This document shows, in pieces, positions 25,729-35,453 of a stretch of 64,000 nt of DNA. Source of the DNA: Vibrio tapetis subsp. quintayensis (GTDB lineage Bacteria > Pseudomonadota > Gammaproteobacteria > Enterobacterales > Vibrionaceae); NCBI RefSeq assembly GCF_030409945.1, contig NZ_JAUFQV010000012.1, positions 1 through 64,000 of the forward strand, written 5' to 3'. Made by a program: the position numbers and the translations under genes. The number at the start of each line of letters is the position of its first letter. Position 1 is the first letter of the stretch. The notes under the pieces were generated by a model that saw nothing but the letters and a program-made list of their open reading frames with translations, made no database searches and had not been told where the DNA came from.

Positions 25729-26975
25729 GTAAGCTTAAAGCTGCGATGTTATCCGAATGTCGAGAGCAGTTCCCCACGTTAAAGCAATGCGTTAATGATA
25801 AACCTCTGGTGTATTTAGACAGCGCGGCAAGTGCACAAACGCCACAAAGCGTTATAGACAGAATGACGCATTTTTATCAGCATGAATATGCGACCGTGCA
25901 TCGTGGGGTTCACCAACTGAGTGCCGTTGCGACCGAAAATATGGAAAACGTGCGCGACCAAGTTCAACAGTTTTTGGGGGCTGAAAGACGCGAAGAAATT
26001 GTGTTTACCAAAGGCACAACCGAAGCGATTAACTTAATCGCCAACTCGTTCGTTAAACCGCGTTTGAAGCGCTCATTAACGACACATCAACACCAGATCA
26101 TTGTGACTGAAATGGAACACCACGCCAATTTGGTTCCTTGGCAAATGTTGGCTGAAGAGTTTGATGTTGAGATCAAAGTCTGGCCAATGACAGAGACTGG
26201 CGAATTGAATATCGATGACCTACTGCCTTTGCTCTGTGAAAGCACTATTTTGTTGGCCTGCACTCACGTATCCAATGTCTTGGGGTGTGTGAACGATATT
26301 GCCTCCATTACTCAAACTGCGCATCGTTATGGTGTGCCTGTGCTGGTCGACGGGGCGCAAGCGGTGATGCACCAAAAGGTGGATGTTTCGGCATTGGGTT
26401 GCGATTTTTACGTGTTTTCAGCACACAAACTCTACGGGCCTACGGGAATCGGAGCCTTGTTTGCAAAGCACGAACACCTCGTGAATATGTCACCGTGGGA
26501 AGGGGGCGGCGCCATGATAAGCCAAGTCTCTTTACCTCGTGGAACTCGCTATAACAGTGCGCCTTGGTGCTTTGAAGCGGGGACGCCCAACATTGCCGCA
26601 ATTTTGGGGTTAGGAGCGGCGATTGATTTTATGGAATCCATCGCTCTGGATGCCATTCAAGAACACGAAACTGAGCTTATGGATTACGCGTTGGCGCAAC
26701 TGGCACGTGTTGAAGGTGTTGTCATTTATGGGAAACCTAAATTCCGTACTGGGGTTATCGCTTTTAATCTCACGCCACACCACGCTTACGATGTTGGGCT
26801 CTTTCTGGATAAATACGGCATCGCGATTAGAACGGGGCACCACTGCGCGATGCCCTTGCTACAACGGTTAGATCAAACGGCGGTTTGTCGTGCTTCTTTG
26901 GGCTGTTACTCCAATAAGGCCGACGTAGATAGCTTGGTTACCGGGTTGAAACGCATCACCACTTTACTAGGATAA
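25725..26975 (+). CDS. sufS: Cysteine desulfurase SufS
   Basis: This 416-residue class II cysteine desulfurase removes sulfur from cysteine and passes it as persulfide to SufE. PLP Lys lies in FSAHKLYGPTGIG, and the persulfide Cys374 in RTGHHCAMPL. The start overlaps the sufD stop (ATGA). Paired with sufE immediately downstream. Confidence 0.97.
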   Translation: MSKLKAAMLSECREQFPTLKQCVNDKPLVYLDSAASAQTPQSVIDRMTHFYQHEYATVHRGVHQLSAVATENMENVRDQVQQFLGAERREEIVFTKGTTEAINLIANSFVKPRLKRSLTTHQHQIIVTEMEHHANLVPWQMLAEEFDVEIKVWPMTETGELNIDDLLPLLCESTILLACTHVSNVLGCVNDIASITQTAHRYGVPVLVDGAQAVMHQKVDVSALGCDFYVFSAHKLYGPTGIGALFAKHEHLVNMSPWEGGGAMISQVSLPRGTRYNSAPWCFEAGTPNIAAILGLGAAIDFMESIALDAIQEHETELMDYALAQLARVEGVVIYGKPKFRTGVIAFNLTPHHAYDVGLFLDKYGIAIRTGHHCAMPLLQRLDQTAVCRASLGCYSNKADVDSLVTGLKRITTLLG

Positions 26976-26978
26976 ATC

Positions 26979-27389
26979 ATGACGCCAGAAAAACTTGTTC
27001 GAAACTTTGCCCGTTGTGTGGATTGGGAACAGCGTTATCTGTATTTGATTGAATTAGGCGAAAACTTACCTAGCCTTGATGTTGCAAAGCGAACCAAGGA
27101 GTACGAGTTACAGGGTTGCCAGAGCCAAGTTTGGTTGCAACAAGTCTTGATTCATGACGGTGGTGTTTTTCGATTGTTTGCTCACAGTGATGCGGCCATT
27201 GTTAAAGGGCTCATTGCGCTAACGATTATTGCATACGATGGCAGAACGCCAGTACAGATTGTCGAATTCGATATAAAAGGCTGGTTTGAAGAGCTGGAGT
27301 TGCATCAGCACATTACGCCAACACGAAGTCAGGGATTATCCGCCATCGTTGCGCAGATCATTAATACAGCCAAACAGGCTATACAGTAA
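26979..27389 (+). CDS. sufE: Sulfur acceptor SufE
   Basis: This 136-residue protein accepts sulfane sulfur from SufS on Cys47 (QGCQSQVW), equivalent to Cys51 of E. coli SufE, and delivers it to SufB. It closes the six-gene suf operon. No clear terminator was seen in the 135 bases before gltS. Confidence 0.95.
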   Translation: MTPEKLVRNFARCVDWEQRYLYLIELGENLPSLDVAKRTKEYELQGCQSQVWLQQVLIHDGGVFRLFAHSDAAIVKGLIALTIIAYDGRTPVQIVEFDIKGWFEELELHQHITPTRSQGLSAIVAQIINTAKQAIQ

Positions 27390-27524
27390 GCCGTTCTCAA
27401 CACTTGGCAGGGCTTACTATTTAAACAAGATAGATCGGATTCGTACTTGAGCACGGATTAGGTGTACAGAATCAAGATATTAAATTAGTCTCTTATTTAA
27501 ATGTCGATTACTTAAGGATAGAAA

Positions 27525-28754
27525 ATGGAATTCTCGGATGGAGCGCTTCAGCTCAATTCATTCTTTACGGTTACCATAGGCATTATTGTTTTGTTCATCG
27601 GCCGACGCCTAAATCAGGTGGTTGGCTTTCTGAAGGAATTCAGTATTCCGGAGCCAGTTTCCGGTGGCATCGTGTTTTCTCTGCTTTTCACGCTCATTTA
27701 TGTCGTGACGTCGGTGGAAGTGAACTTTGATCTTACGGCGCGCGATGTCTTATTGGTCTATTTCTTTACGACCATAGGGATCAACGCGAGTTTATCCGAT
27801 TTGTTTAAAGGCGGTCGGCCTCTTATTGTCCTGCTTGCGGTGACCATTTCCTATATGATTTTGCAGAATTTGACCGGCATTGGCGTGGCAAGTTTGTTTG
27901 GTCAAGAGCAAGTAGTTGGTATGCTTGGTGGTAGTGTGTCACTCATTGGAGGACACGGAACGGCGATTGCTTGGGCTCCTAAGATTCAAGAGCAATTTGG
28001 GCTCAGTAATGCCATGGAAATTGGTATCGCCAGTGCGACATTTGGGTTGATTCTTGCGAGTTTGATGGGTGGGCCGATTGCCAAATATTTGATTAACAAA
28101 CATCAACTTAAACCTGCAGCTAACAGCCCAAAAGAGAAAACTCAGGGTAAAGAAAGCGTTATCCCTGTCAAAATGACGTCGTTTGATTTTCTAGAAGCCC
28201 TTCTCGCGATTCATATTTGTGTGATTGCCGGTTTCTTTCTCAATAAAGGTGTCAGCGAATTGGGGTTAGATTTACCTTTGTTTGTGACATGTCTTTTTGC
28301 CGGTATTGTGCTGACCAATTTGAACCCGAGAAATTATAAGCGAATCACTGGCACCGCGTGGCCAACACGAACGGCGGCCATCGACTTAATCGCGGAAATC
28401 TCTCTTGGCACCTTCTTAGCGATGTCTTTAATGAGCATGCAGCTTTGGACCTTAGTTGATTTAGCTGGGCCGATATTCGCCATTTTAGGGATGCAGTTTG
28501 TCATTGCGATTTTGGTGAATTTGTTTGTGGTGTTTCCTGCCATGGGCAAAAACTATGACGCTGCGGTTATTTGTTCGGGGTTCGGAGGGATTTCTTTAGG
28601 GTCCACTCCAACGGCAATGGCGAATATGTCTGCGGTGTCCCAGCGTTATGGTCATTCCGCACAAGCCTTTATCATTGTGCCTCTGGTGTGTGCCTTCTTT
28701 ATCGACTTGGCAAATGCGTTGATCATCCCGTATTTCTTGGGTGTGTTGTCGTAA
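27525..28754 (+). CDS. gltS: Sodium/glutamate symporter
   Basis: This 409-residue inner-membrane carrier of the ESS family imports glutamate with sodium. It has two homologous halves of about five helices with the pore-loop motifs GGSVSLIGGHGTAIAW (N-half) and GFGGISLGSTPTAMANM (C-half). AAGGATAG precedes the ATG. Monocistronic with a strong terminator. Confidence 0.95.
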   Translation: MEFSDGALQLNSFFTVTIGIIVLFIGRRLNQVVGFLKEFSIPEPVSGGIVFSLLFTLIYVVTSVEVNFDLTARDVLLVYFFTTIGINASLSDLFKGGRPLIVLLAVTISYMILQNLTGIGVASLFGQEQVVGMLGGSVSLIGGHGTAIAWAPKIQEQFGLSNAMEIGIASATFGLILASLMGGPIAKYLINKHQLKPAANSPKEKTQGKESVIPVKMTSFDFLEALLAIHICVIAGFFLNKGVSELGLDLPLFVTCLFAGIVLTNLNPRNYKRITGTAWPTRTAAIDLIAEISLGTFLAMSLMSMQLWTLVDLAGPIFAILGMQFVIAILVNLFVVFPAMGKNYDAAVICSGFGGISLGSTPTAMANMSAVSQRYGHSAQAFIIVPLVCAFFIDLANALIIPYFLGVLS

Positions 28755-28792
28755 CTTGATGGCTCGCTAAGGGAAATCGTGCATCATCTAAT

Positions 28793-28824
28793 ACAGCCTT
28801 GTAGCAATATGAGGCTGTTTTTTT
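28793..28824 (+). terminator. Rho-independent terminator after gltS
   Basis: ACAGCCT pairs with AGGCTGT, followed by seven T. Confidence 0.88.
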
Positions 28825-28928
28825 GTCAGTAGATTATTTCGTTTTTATAGGATATAGCATAGGAATGGAATCGAGTTTTCGATTTATATGTAGCCTATTC
28901 GAGTTCAAAATGACATTAAGGACAGTGT

Positions 28929-29486
28929 TTGTTTAAGTTAGAAACGCAGCGTCTTATCATTCGTGATATGAAAGCAGAAGACGAAGCAGGCTTTGTGGCG
29001 ATATCTCAAGATGCAAAATATCAACGCTTTTACGATGAGGCAGATTGCGAGCCTCAGAAGTATCGCGATTTAACCCAATTGTTTATTGAGCAAGCGGCTC
29101 AGGTGCCACGGGAATCCTATCAGCTTGCGGTTGAGTTAAAAGAAAGCGGCGAGTTTATTGGCACTGTGTGTCTTCGTTTAGAGGGAGACAGACAAGCCTC
29201 TATGGGGGCAGGGTTAGCGCGCCACGTGCAAGGGAATAATCTCATGCCAGAAGCAGCACGCGCACTGGCCGAGTTTGGTTTTAATGAACTGAACGTACAC
29301 CGAATTTATGCAGAGACCATTAAGGAAAACCGAGCCGCTATTCGGCTGTGTAAAAGCCTAGGTATGCGGCAAGAAGCCGAATTTGTTGAGCACCGTTATT
29401 TCAAAGATCGCTGGTGGAATACGATCGTGCTAGCGGTGTTGAAAAGCGAATGGTGTAGAGCGGATCTGGTATCGAAAGGGAAATGA
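28929..29486 (+). CDS. GNAT N-acetyltransferase, RimJ/RimL-like
   Basis: This 185-residue acetyltransferase of the Acetyltransf_3 group starts LETQRLIIRDMKAEDEAGF and ends its fold with the LNVHRIYAETIKENRAAIRLC...LGMRQEAEF block typical of RimJ/RimL-like enzymes. The start is TTG at 28929, six bases after AAGGA; no in-frame ATG or GTG gives the conserved N-terminus. Substrate could be a ribosomal protein, another protein or a small amine. Stands alone between gltS and a receptor gene. Confidence 0.88.
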   Translation: MFKLETQRLIIRDMKAEDEAGFVAISQDAKYQRFYDEADCEPQKYRDLTQLFIEQAAQVPRESYQLAVELKESGEFIGTVCLRLEGDRQASMGAGLARHVQGNNLMPEAARALAEFGFNELNVHRIYAETIKENRAAIRLCKSLGMRQEAEFVEHRYFKDRWWNTIVLAVLKSEWCRADLVSKGK

Positions 29487-29498
29487 TAAGAAAATAGA

Positions 29499-29532
29499 GA
29501 TTCTGTGCCGCCCACCTTGGCTGCACAGAATC
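29499..29532. terminator. Inverted repeat between convergent genes
   Basis: GATTCTGTGC and GCACAGAATC are perfect 10-base arms around a 14-base loop, between the acetyltransferase and TonB-receptor genes. No strong T tract on either side. Confidence 0.5.
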
Positions 29533-29577
29533 ACAGGTTAAAGTGATTTGCTCGTCGTGTTGTTGTAGAGCGTTTTG

Positions 29578-31761
29578 TTATAAATCGTAGGTTAGGCTAA
29601 CTCGTATTTCACGGCCCGGCCCAGAGACCCCGTTGGATAGGTAAGGCTTGTAATCTACATCTTTGAGGTTTTTGATTGTGGCTCTTAACATCAAATCTTT
29701 CACCGCTTGAGGCTGCCAGCTCAGGTAAATATCTTGCAGTATGTATTCCTCACTTGCCGCAGGGAAGTAAATAGAATCCTCAACTTTTTCCTGAGAGTGA
29801 TACCAACGTGCTTTATAGCCGGTGATCAATCCATCAATCCATTCATAGCCAACGCCAAGCTTCATGCTTACTGGCGGGATGCCATACATATAAGTGTCTT
29901 GGCCACTTGCGTCGGTCAGGGATCCGTTATGTTTTCCTTCAATGTAGCTGGCATAAGCGTCCACATATAGGCGTTCGATACGATATTGTGCTTGGAAGTC
30001 GACACCATAGTTTTTATAGCCATCTAAATTGACCTTCCAGCTCTGGATCTCACCAGAGTCTCTGTCAAGATTAACGCCAGTACGGTTCATGACATTATTG
30101 GTTACGCCATTGTAGAACGTGGTGATTTCGGTCGTTAAAGTGTCCTCATTCGTCGCAAGCCCAGATAGATGATTAATGACAGAGGCGCGATACGCATGAA
30201 TACGCTGAGCTTCTAGTTGTCTTGCTGTGGCCGATGCTTTAGCTCGTGCGTATTGCACTGCATAGATGTCATCTACCGACGGCGCTTTCATCTGGTAAGC
30301 ATAAGAAAAATTCAGCAAGGTATTGTCGGTAAGATCATAATCAAGTTGAATTCTAGGGCTGAGTCCTGAATGGGATACGCTGCTATAGTCGTGTCCAGCT
30401 GCAGGGTCGTTGTAATCTGGGGCAGGGTTCTCCTTGCCTTTCGATTGAACGTAGTCATAACGAATCGACGGGGTTATTCTAAAGCGATCTGTTATATCTA
30501 TCTCATCCGCAAGATATGCTGAATAAGAAGTTTGAACGCCTGACGGGTCAAAATATGGAATGAAAACACCAAAATTCTTGGCTGGTTTATTTACGTACAG
30601 TTTAGATACGTTATGAGCCAGTGTATCTCGCGTGTTTTTCTCGTATTGCACACCGGTTGTAATTCTATGGCGACCTATTTCCATTTCATTATTGATGTCA
30701 AGGTAGTCTCTTTTGTAGGATGCCCAAGATTCATGACCATACGAACCTATTGATACAAACATTTTTTGCCATGCTATGTCTGGTCGGCGCCAATGACGTT
30801 CGTTGTTTGTATGGGCCGCAACAACTTTAAGATTCACTAACGGTGAAACGGGGTCATAGGCATATTGCAGGGAGGTGGTACTGTCTTTATATTCGTTTTG
30901 AACGGTATAGGCGTATTTCGCGGCCTCTAATGAACCATATTTTTTGATGTTATATTTGCTGATGTTTGCAAATGCCCCGCGCCTTGCAGCCCAAGGTTGT
31001 CGGCCTTCATCTTTGTACATTGAATGGCTGATTTCAAATAAATGATCCGCATTTTGATAGCCGACTTTAACTAGGCCATTATTTTGCGTATAAGCGGAAT
31101 ATTCAAGCGCGTCTCCCCCACCAATTTTAATGTCGTTTGAGTCTTTCCACGTGCCAGACGCAAGGAAGTATAGACCCGCATCAGTTTGACCAAATACGGA
31201 TACACCTGTGTGCTTTTGGGCATCGTTGTCGTTATAACCGAGGTGCACTCGTGCGCCAAAACTGCGGCCAGGCTTTAGTAGTTCGTCGACGGTTTTTGTT
31301 CGGATTCGGATGGTGCCGCCAAATTTACCGTTAGATTTATAATCGTGTGAGCCCTTAATGACTTCTGCCTCACTGATAAGGTAAGGGTCAAAGAAAAAGG
31401 TGCCATAACGATATTGTTCGAAACCAATAGGAGCCCCATCAACATAAAGGCCAATATCACTTGGATCTGAGAACCCCCAAATACTGATTTTTTCGCCGCC
31501 TGAACGTGCTCCACCATCAATGGATACGCCAGGAATATCTTCAAACAATTCCGCTATATTGGTTGGTTGTTCAGTTTCAATTTGTTGTCTTGAAATGAGT
31601 GTTTCCCCAGGTTTATCAATGGTAATGGGCTGGCTGTAGCGATTACCATAAACGTCCATAACTTCAGCCGTGTCGTTAGAAGATGATGGAGAAGCGATTG
31701 CGAAAGAAGCAATTACCAAGGGGAAGGCAAATAAAATTACGTTTCTAATTGTAAGTTTCAT
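29578..31761 (-). CDS. TonB-dependent receptor, haem/haemoglobin-receptor-like
   Basis: This 727-residue outer-membrane receptor has a signal peptide to about residue 23, a plug domain (IAELFEDIPGVSIDGGARSG, residues about 67-86; IWGFSDPSDIGLYVDG) and a 22-strand-type barrel ending in the terminal aromatic-type YDL. A YQMKAPSVDDIYA segment recalls the FRAP-like region of haem receptors, which is the basis for the haem suggestion; ferric siderophores remain possible. The TonB box is probably near EVMDVYG. It is transcribed divergently from a second receptor over a symmetric Fur operator, so it should be induced by iron starvation. Confidence 0.88.
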   Translation of the reverse strand: MKLTIRNVILFAFPLVIASFAIASPSSSNDTAEVMDVYGNRYSQPITIDKPGETLISRQQIETEQPTNIAELFEDIPGVSIDGGARSGGEKISIWGFSDPSDIGLYVDGAPIGFEQYRYGTFFFDPYLISEAEVIKGSHDYKSNGKFGGTIRIRTKTVDELLKPGRSFGARVHLGYNDNDAQKHTGVSVFGQTDAGLYFLASGTWKDSNDIKIGGGDALEYSAYTQNNGLVKVGYQNADHLFEISHSMYKDEGRQPWAARRGAFANISKYNIKKYGSLEAAKYAYTVQNEYKDSTTSLQYAYDPVSPLVNLKVVAAHTNNERHWRRPDIAWQKMFVSIGSYGHESWASYKRDYLDINNEMEIGRHRITTGVQYEKNTRDTLAHNVSKLYVNKPAKNFGVFIPYFDPSGVQTSYSAYLADEIDITDRFRITPSIRYDYVQSKGKENPAPDYNDPAAGHDYSSVSHSGLSPRIQLDYDLTDNTLLNFSYAYQMKAPSVDDIYAVQYARAKASATARQLEAQRIHAYRASVINHLSGLATNEDTLTTEITTFYNGVTNNVMNRTGVNLDRDSGEIQSWKVNLDGYKNYGVDFQAQYRIERLYVDAYASYIEGKHNGSLTDASGQDTYMYGIPPVSMKLGVGYEWIDGLITGYKARWYHSQEKVEDSIYFPAASEEYILQDIYLSWQPQAVKDLMLRATIKNLKDVDYKPYLSNGVSGPGREIRVSLTYDL

Positions 31762-32110
31762 AGTGTTTCTGTGTCATTTTATAGAAGTGCGAATAGTACA
31801 TTTACTCCGGGTGTAGATGCAAATGATAATTAATGCTATTATCATTTGTGGTGTTCGAGAGATAAGATATATCTTGAGTTACGCCTATGCTTCCCAATTT
31901 TGTTCTTCAAATTCCCGATATTGATATCCCCTAAACCCACGCTAGATGAGAATAGTTCCTAATAAGTGCGGTCGCCCCATTTTGCTTTGAACGCAGCCGT
32001 TGCTGCATATAAGTCGATTGCGAATTAAGCGACTGTCGTAGTGGTTCGGTTGATTAGTGACTGGAAAACGGAATGTTTGCTAGTTGATATAGGGATAAAG
32101 GAATTTAGAT
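31762..32110. other. Divergent promoter region of two receptor genes
   Basis: 349 bases. It contains the long symmetric Fur operator (31820-31848) close to the leftward gene, an AAGATATATCTT palindrome near 31866-31877, and a weak Fur-like GAGAATAGTTCC near 31949. No reading frame of note. Confidence 0.6.
31820..31848. promoter_or_regulatory. Extended symmetric Fur operator
   Basis: CAAATGATAAT and ATTATCATTTG are perfect 11-base arms separated by 7 bases, giving room for two overlapping Fur dimers. It lies about 60 bases before the minus-strand receptor start. Confidence 0.85.
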
Positions 32111-34075
32111 ATGAATAAGTCATGCGTTGAGAAAACAGTGTTAGCCAGCGCGATCTTTCTCGCGATGAGTAGCTTTCAGGTATTTGCAGCCGAAGCATTG
32201 GATGTGATGGTAATAGAATCAACGAAGTTTGAGACTCCTTTGTCTCAAGTGAACAATTCGGTGTTAATCAAAACGGGCGATGAGCTGGAAAAGGCCGGTA
32301 TTTATGCCGTAAAAGATTTAGAAAAGGTTTTTCCGGGCTTATTAATTCAAGCGCGTGGAAATCAAACTTACAGCAACACCACCATTCGTGGAATCAGCTC
32401 CCCTGACTATTATTCACCGACGGTTAGCGTGTATGTCGATGGGATCCTTCAAGATAATTCATTTATATCCCAACAGCTTATTAATGTTAAGCGAGTGGAA
32501 TTGCTTCGTGGCCCGCAAGGCACTTTGTATGGCGGAAATGCACAAGGTGGGGTAATAAACATCATTACCCAAAAAGCGTCACCTGATCGTCAATTAAGAA
32601 CTTCTGCTCTTTATTCCAACCTGAGTAAACAAATTGATGCTGTTGGTTCAGTTCCTGTTTCTGATGCGTTGTACGCGGATGTATCAGCTCGATATGTCTA
32701 TGACGAAGGCAACATCGACCATACACCGAGTGGCAAGAAAAACGCCAATAATGCCAATGATAAATCGCTTAAAACCCGTTTGCATTACATGCCAGAAGAC
32801 TCGGCGTTGTCGGCTACGCTGTCTGTCATGGCCGACAAGCTCGACAGCCACGAAGAGTGGTATTTGAGTGAAAAGGAACATGAAGCTGGTGCGACTAATA
32901 CCGATGTTCCGAATCTTACCCGTGATGTGTATACCTATTCTCTTAACCTTGGGTACGACTTTGGTCACGCTAAATTGAACAGCATTACGGCGTTTCAAGA
33001 TAGAAAGATTGACCGAGAGTACGCGTTTGGGCGTTGGGAAGAAGACCAAAATAAATTTACTCAAGAACTGCGCCTGAATACTCGCTTTAACGAATCTCTT
33101 TTAGCTTTAATAGGCGGTTACTTTGAAGATCGTGATCTGAAAGTAGACACGGGAACGGGTATCAATAAATTGGATTACCAGACATATGCGTTGTTTGGTC
33201 AAGGTAACTATCAATTAACCGAGACCGTTGACCTCACCTTGGGAGCAAGAGCATCGCATTCAAAAGTTAAGTCGGAGTTTGGTGGTAATACTGCGTGGCA
33301 TATTAACCCAAGCGAGGGTGAACTGACGGAAAATATGATTTCGCCTAAAGCGGCATTGGGCTGGCAAGCACTGGACGACACGCGGGTTTACCTATCATTG
33401 ACCAGTGGTTATCGACCTGGTGGGTACAATGTGATTCCTTTAAGCAATAAAGACTCAAAAGGTTATAAAGCAGAAACCTCATTAAATGCCGAGTTGGGCT
33501 GGCGCACGAGTCTGTTGGATGACATGTTGGATTTCAGCGGCGCGCTTTACTGGATAAAAACAAACGACGTACAAATTTATACTGGTGTTGTTGGTAGTCA
33601 ATCGCTAGAAAATATGGGGGTTGCTTTAAGTCAGGGTCTTGAAGCTGAACTGGCTTTTTATGCGACCGATGACCTGACCATTTCGTTGGGTGGTACACAT
33701 GGCAGCTCGACATTCCGTTCAAATAACGCGGGTTTATCTGGCAACAAACTTCCTTACGCCCCTGATACAACCGTGACTTTGGGGGGGGACTACTATTTAC
33801 CACAATCGTGGGTTGAAGGAGACATCTTTGTTGCGTCACAGGCTCGCTATACCTCGACTATCTATTTCGATGAGAAGAATACGCTCTCACAAGGTGGATA
33901 TACCCTTGTCGACCTATCGCTTAATTATGACTACAACAAGGATTTTTCTGTTTCTTTGTTTGCCAACAACCTAACGGATAAAAACTATGTCACTTATGCC
34001 TTCTCATACGGTGGAACATACAGCAACTATGGAACAGGCAGAGAGGTGGGCGTTAAAGCTCGCTACGACTGGTAG
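32111..34075 (+). CDS. TonB-dependent siderophore receptor
   Basis: This 654-residue outer-membrane receptor has a signal peptide ending near VFA (26), a plug with VELLRGPQGTLYGGNAQGGV near residue 140, and a beta barrel ending in terminal Trp (ARYDW). The size and barrel motifs (LTSGYRPGGYN, FANNLTDKNY) resemble the receptor group that includes FyuA/PsuA-type siderophore receptors. An MFS carrier starts at the base after its stop codon and an AraC regulator follows, the classic order of xenosiderophore uptake cassettes. The ligand is unknown. Confidence 0.9.
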   Translation: MNKSCVEKTVLASAIFLAMSSFQVFAAEALDVMVIESTKFETPLSQVNNSVLIKTGDELEKAGIYAVKDLEKVFPGLLIQARGNQTYSNTTIRGISSPDYYSPTVSVYVDGILQDNSFISQQLINVKRVELLRGPQGTLYGGNAQGGVINIITQKASPDRQLRTSALYSNLSKQIDAVGSVPVSDALYADVSARYVYDEGNIDHTPSGKKNANNANDKSLKTRLHYMPEDSALSATLSVMADKLDSHEEWYLSEKEHEAGATNTDVPNLTRDVYTYSLNLGYDFGHAKLNSITAFQDRKIDREYAFGRWEEDQNKFTQELRLNTRFNESLLALIGGYFEDRDLKVDTGTGINKLDYQTYALFGQGNYQLTETVDLTLGARASHSKVKSEFGGNTAWHINPSEGELTENMISPKAALGWQALDDTRVYLSLTSGYRPGGYNVIPLSNKDSKGYKAETSLNAELGWRTSLLDDMLDFSGALYWIKTNDVQIYTGVVGSQSLENMGVALSQGLEAELAFYATDDLTISLGGTHGSSTFRSNNAGLSGNKLPYAPDTTVTLGGDYYLPQSWVEGDIFVASQARYTSTIYFDEKNTLSQGGYTLVDLSLNYDYNKDFSVSLFANNLTDKNYVTYAFSYGGTYSNYGTGREVGVKARYDW

Positions 34076-35320
34076 ATGACATTAATGGCTAGTTCATTTT
34101 CCAATAAAATAAAACCCTTGCTCGCCATTTTGGCGAGCGTTTATACCATTCAAAGTTTGATTGGTATGTTTACCTTACAAGGGTTGCCTGCGGTAATGAG
34201 AAGTGAAGGGATCTCCACCTCTCAGATCGGTCTGTTCTATTTGGCAATGTTGCCTTGGGGCTTGAAGTTTTTATGGTCGCCTTACATTGAACGCCAGCGG
34301 AAACAAGGAAGTGTGTTTGTCCGGCATGCAGTAATCATCATCCTTGCTCAGTTTTGTATGGTTGCCATGTTAGTGCTGCTATCGTTGACCTCTGCGGTTA
34401 GCCACCTGAATGCGGTTTTTGCTTGCGTGCTTGTGCTTACTTTGGCGTCTACGTTTGCAGATATCACCGCAGATGGATTGGCCGTTGATCAATTGCCAGT
34501 GAAAAAGAGATACCTTGGTAACATTATGCAGGTTGGCGGTGCATATTGTGGCGCTGTGTTTGGTGGAGGCTTGTTTATTTATGTCATGGGTTTTGTCTCG
34601 TGGCAGTACGCTCTTCTTATTTTGGCTGCTTTAGTCCTGATAATGAGCTTATCGACGTGGAGCCTGTTTCGAATGAAAGAAGTGAGCTTGTCGGCGAATG
34701 TTGAAGACGCGAAGCCATCATTAAGCAAGTCACTACAAAACCCTTTGGTGCGGACTGGGCTCGTATTGGTGATCGTCAGCCAATTAGGGACTCGTGGGGC
34801 GCTGTCTATGATGATGCCATTTTTATACGATCAGGGGTTAAGTCTTGCCAACTTAGGTTTGTTGGTTGCCGGAGGCGGTGTTCTGACAGGGCTTGTTGGT
34901 GTTGCGTTTGGTGGCTGGCTGGTTAAGCAAGTGTTTGCGATTAAGGCCATCTATTTACTGTTAGTTGCTGAGGCCATTACGTTTTCATTATTGGCTTTGT
35001 ATAGCGCGCAAGTATTCACTCTTGATTGGGGGTTGGAGGCGCTGTTTATTCTCAATAGTGTGGTTTCGGCGGCCAAATTCGTCGCTTTGTATACCTTGAT
35101 GATGGACTATGCCTACGGAACGCAATCCGGTGTGGATTTCTCAATGTTCCAATCAATGGATATGCTGGTGGCCATCGCGACGGCCATGATTTGTGGCGTG
35201 ATCATTGAGCGGTTTGGCTATCTGTACCATTACGGTTTCTTGGTCACATTTACTTGTATTGCGATGGCTTGCATTAACAAGTTAATCGGCTCAACTCAAG
35301 ATACTGTGGAAGCTCAATAG
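34076..35320 (+). CDS. MFS inner-membrane siderophore carrier, RhtX/FptX-like
   Basis: This 414-residue 12-helix major facilitator of the AmpG/RhtX branch has GLFYLAMLPWGLKFLWSPYIE near residue 51 and TFADITADGLAVDQL near residue 128. RhtX and FptX import ferric rhizobactin and pyochelin across the inner membrane in one polypeptide, replacing an ABC system. Its start at 34076 directly abuts the receptor stop codon; a second ATG at 34085 is also possible. Together with the receptor it provides a complete two-membrane route, with TonB2 as energy source. Confidence 0.88.
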   Translation: MTLMASSFSNKIKPLLAILASVYTIQSLIGMFTLQGLPAVMRSEGISTSQIGLFYLAMLPWGLKFLWSPYIERQRKQGSVFVRHAVIIILAQFCMVAMLVLLSLTSAVSHLNAVFACVLVLTLASTFADITADGLAVDQLPVKKRYLGNIMQVGGAYCGAVFGGGLFIYVMGFVSWQYALLILAALVLIMSLSTWSLFRMKEVSLSANVEDAKPSLSKSLQNPLVRTGLVLVIVSQLGTRGALSMMMPFLYDQGLSLANLGLLVAGGGVLTGLVGVAFGGWLVKQVFAIKAIYLLLVAEAITFSLLALYSAQVFTLDWGLEALFILNSVVSAAKFVALYTLMMDYAYGTQSGVDFSMFQSMDMLVAIATAMICGVIIERFGYLYHYGFLVTFTCIAMACINKLIGSTQDTVEAQ

Positions 35321-35387
35321 GATTATCGGATAAACGTCGGCTCTCGATTCAGTGAAATAATGATACTCACACATCTATCAATATCAA

Positions 35388-35402
35388 TGATAACTATTAT
35401 CA
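35388..35402. promoter_or_regulatory. Fur operator before AraC regulator
   Basis: TGATAACTATTATCA, flanked by AA and TT, identical to the cores at 18158 and 52276. It ends about 50 bases before the GTG start of the regulator gene. Confidence 0.85.
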
Positions 35403-35453
35403 TTTACCATAGTGTGGTGCAGAGTACCCGTTTAACTGATTTGGGAGAGCGAA

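Noticed and set aside
31275..31544. 89-aa minus-strand frame within the haem-like receptor gene
   Set aside because: Out-of-frame overlap with a receptor whose plug motifs are intact across this stretch.
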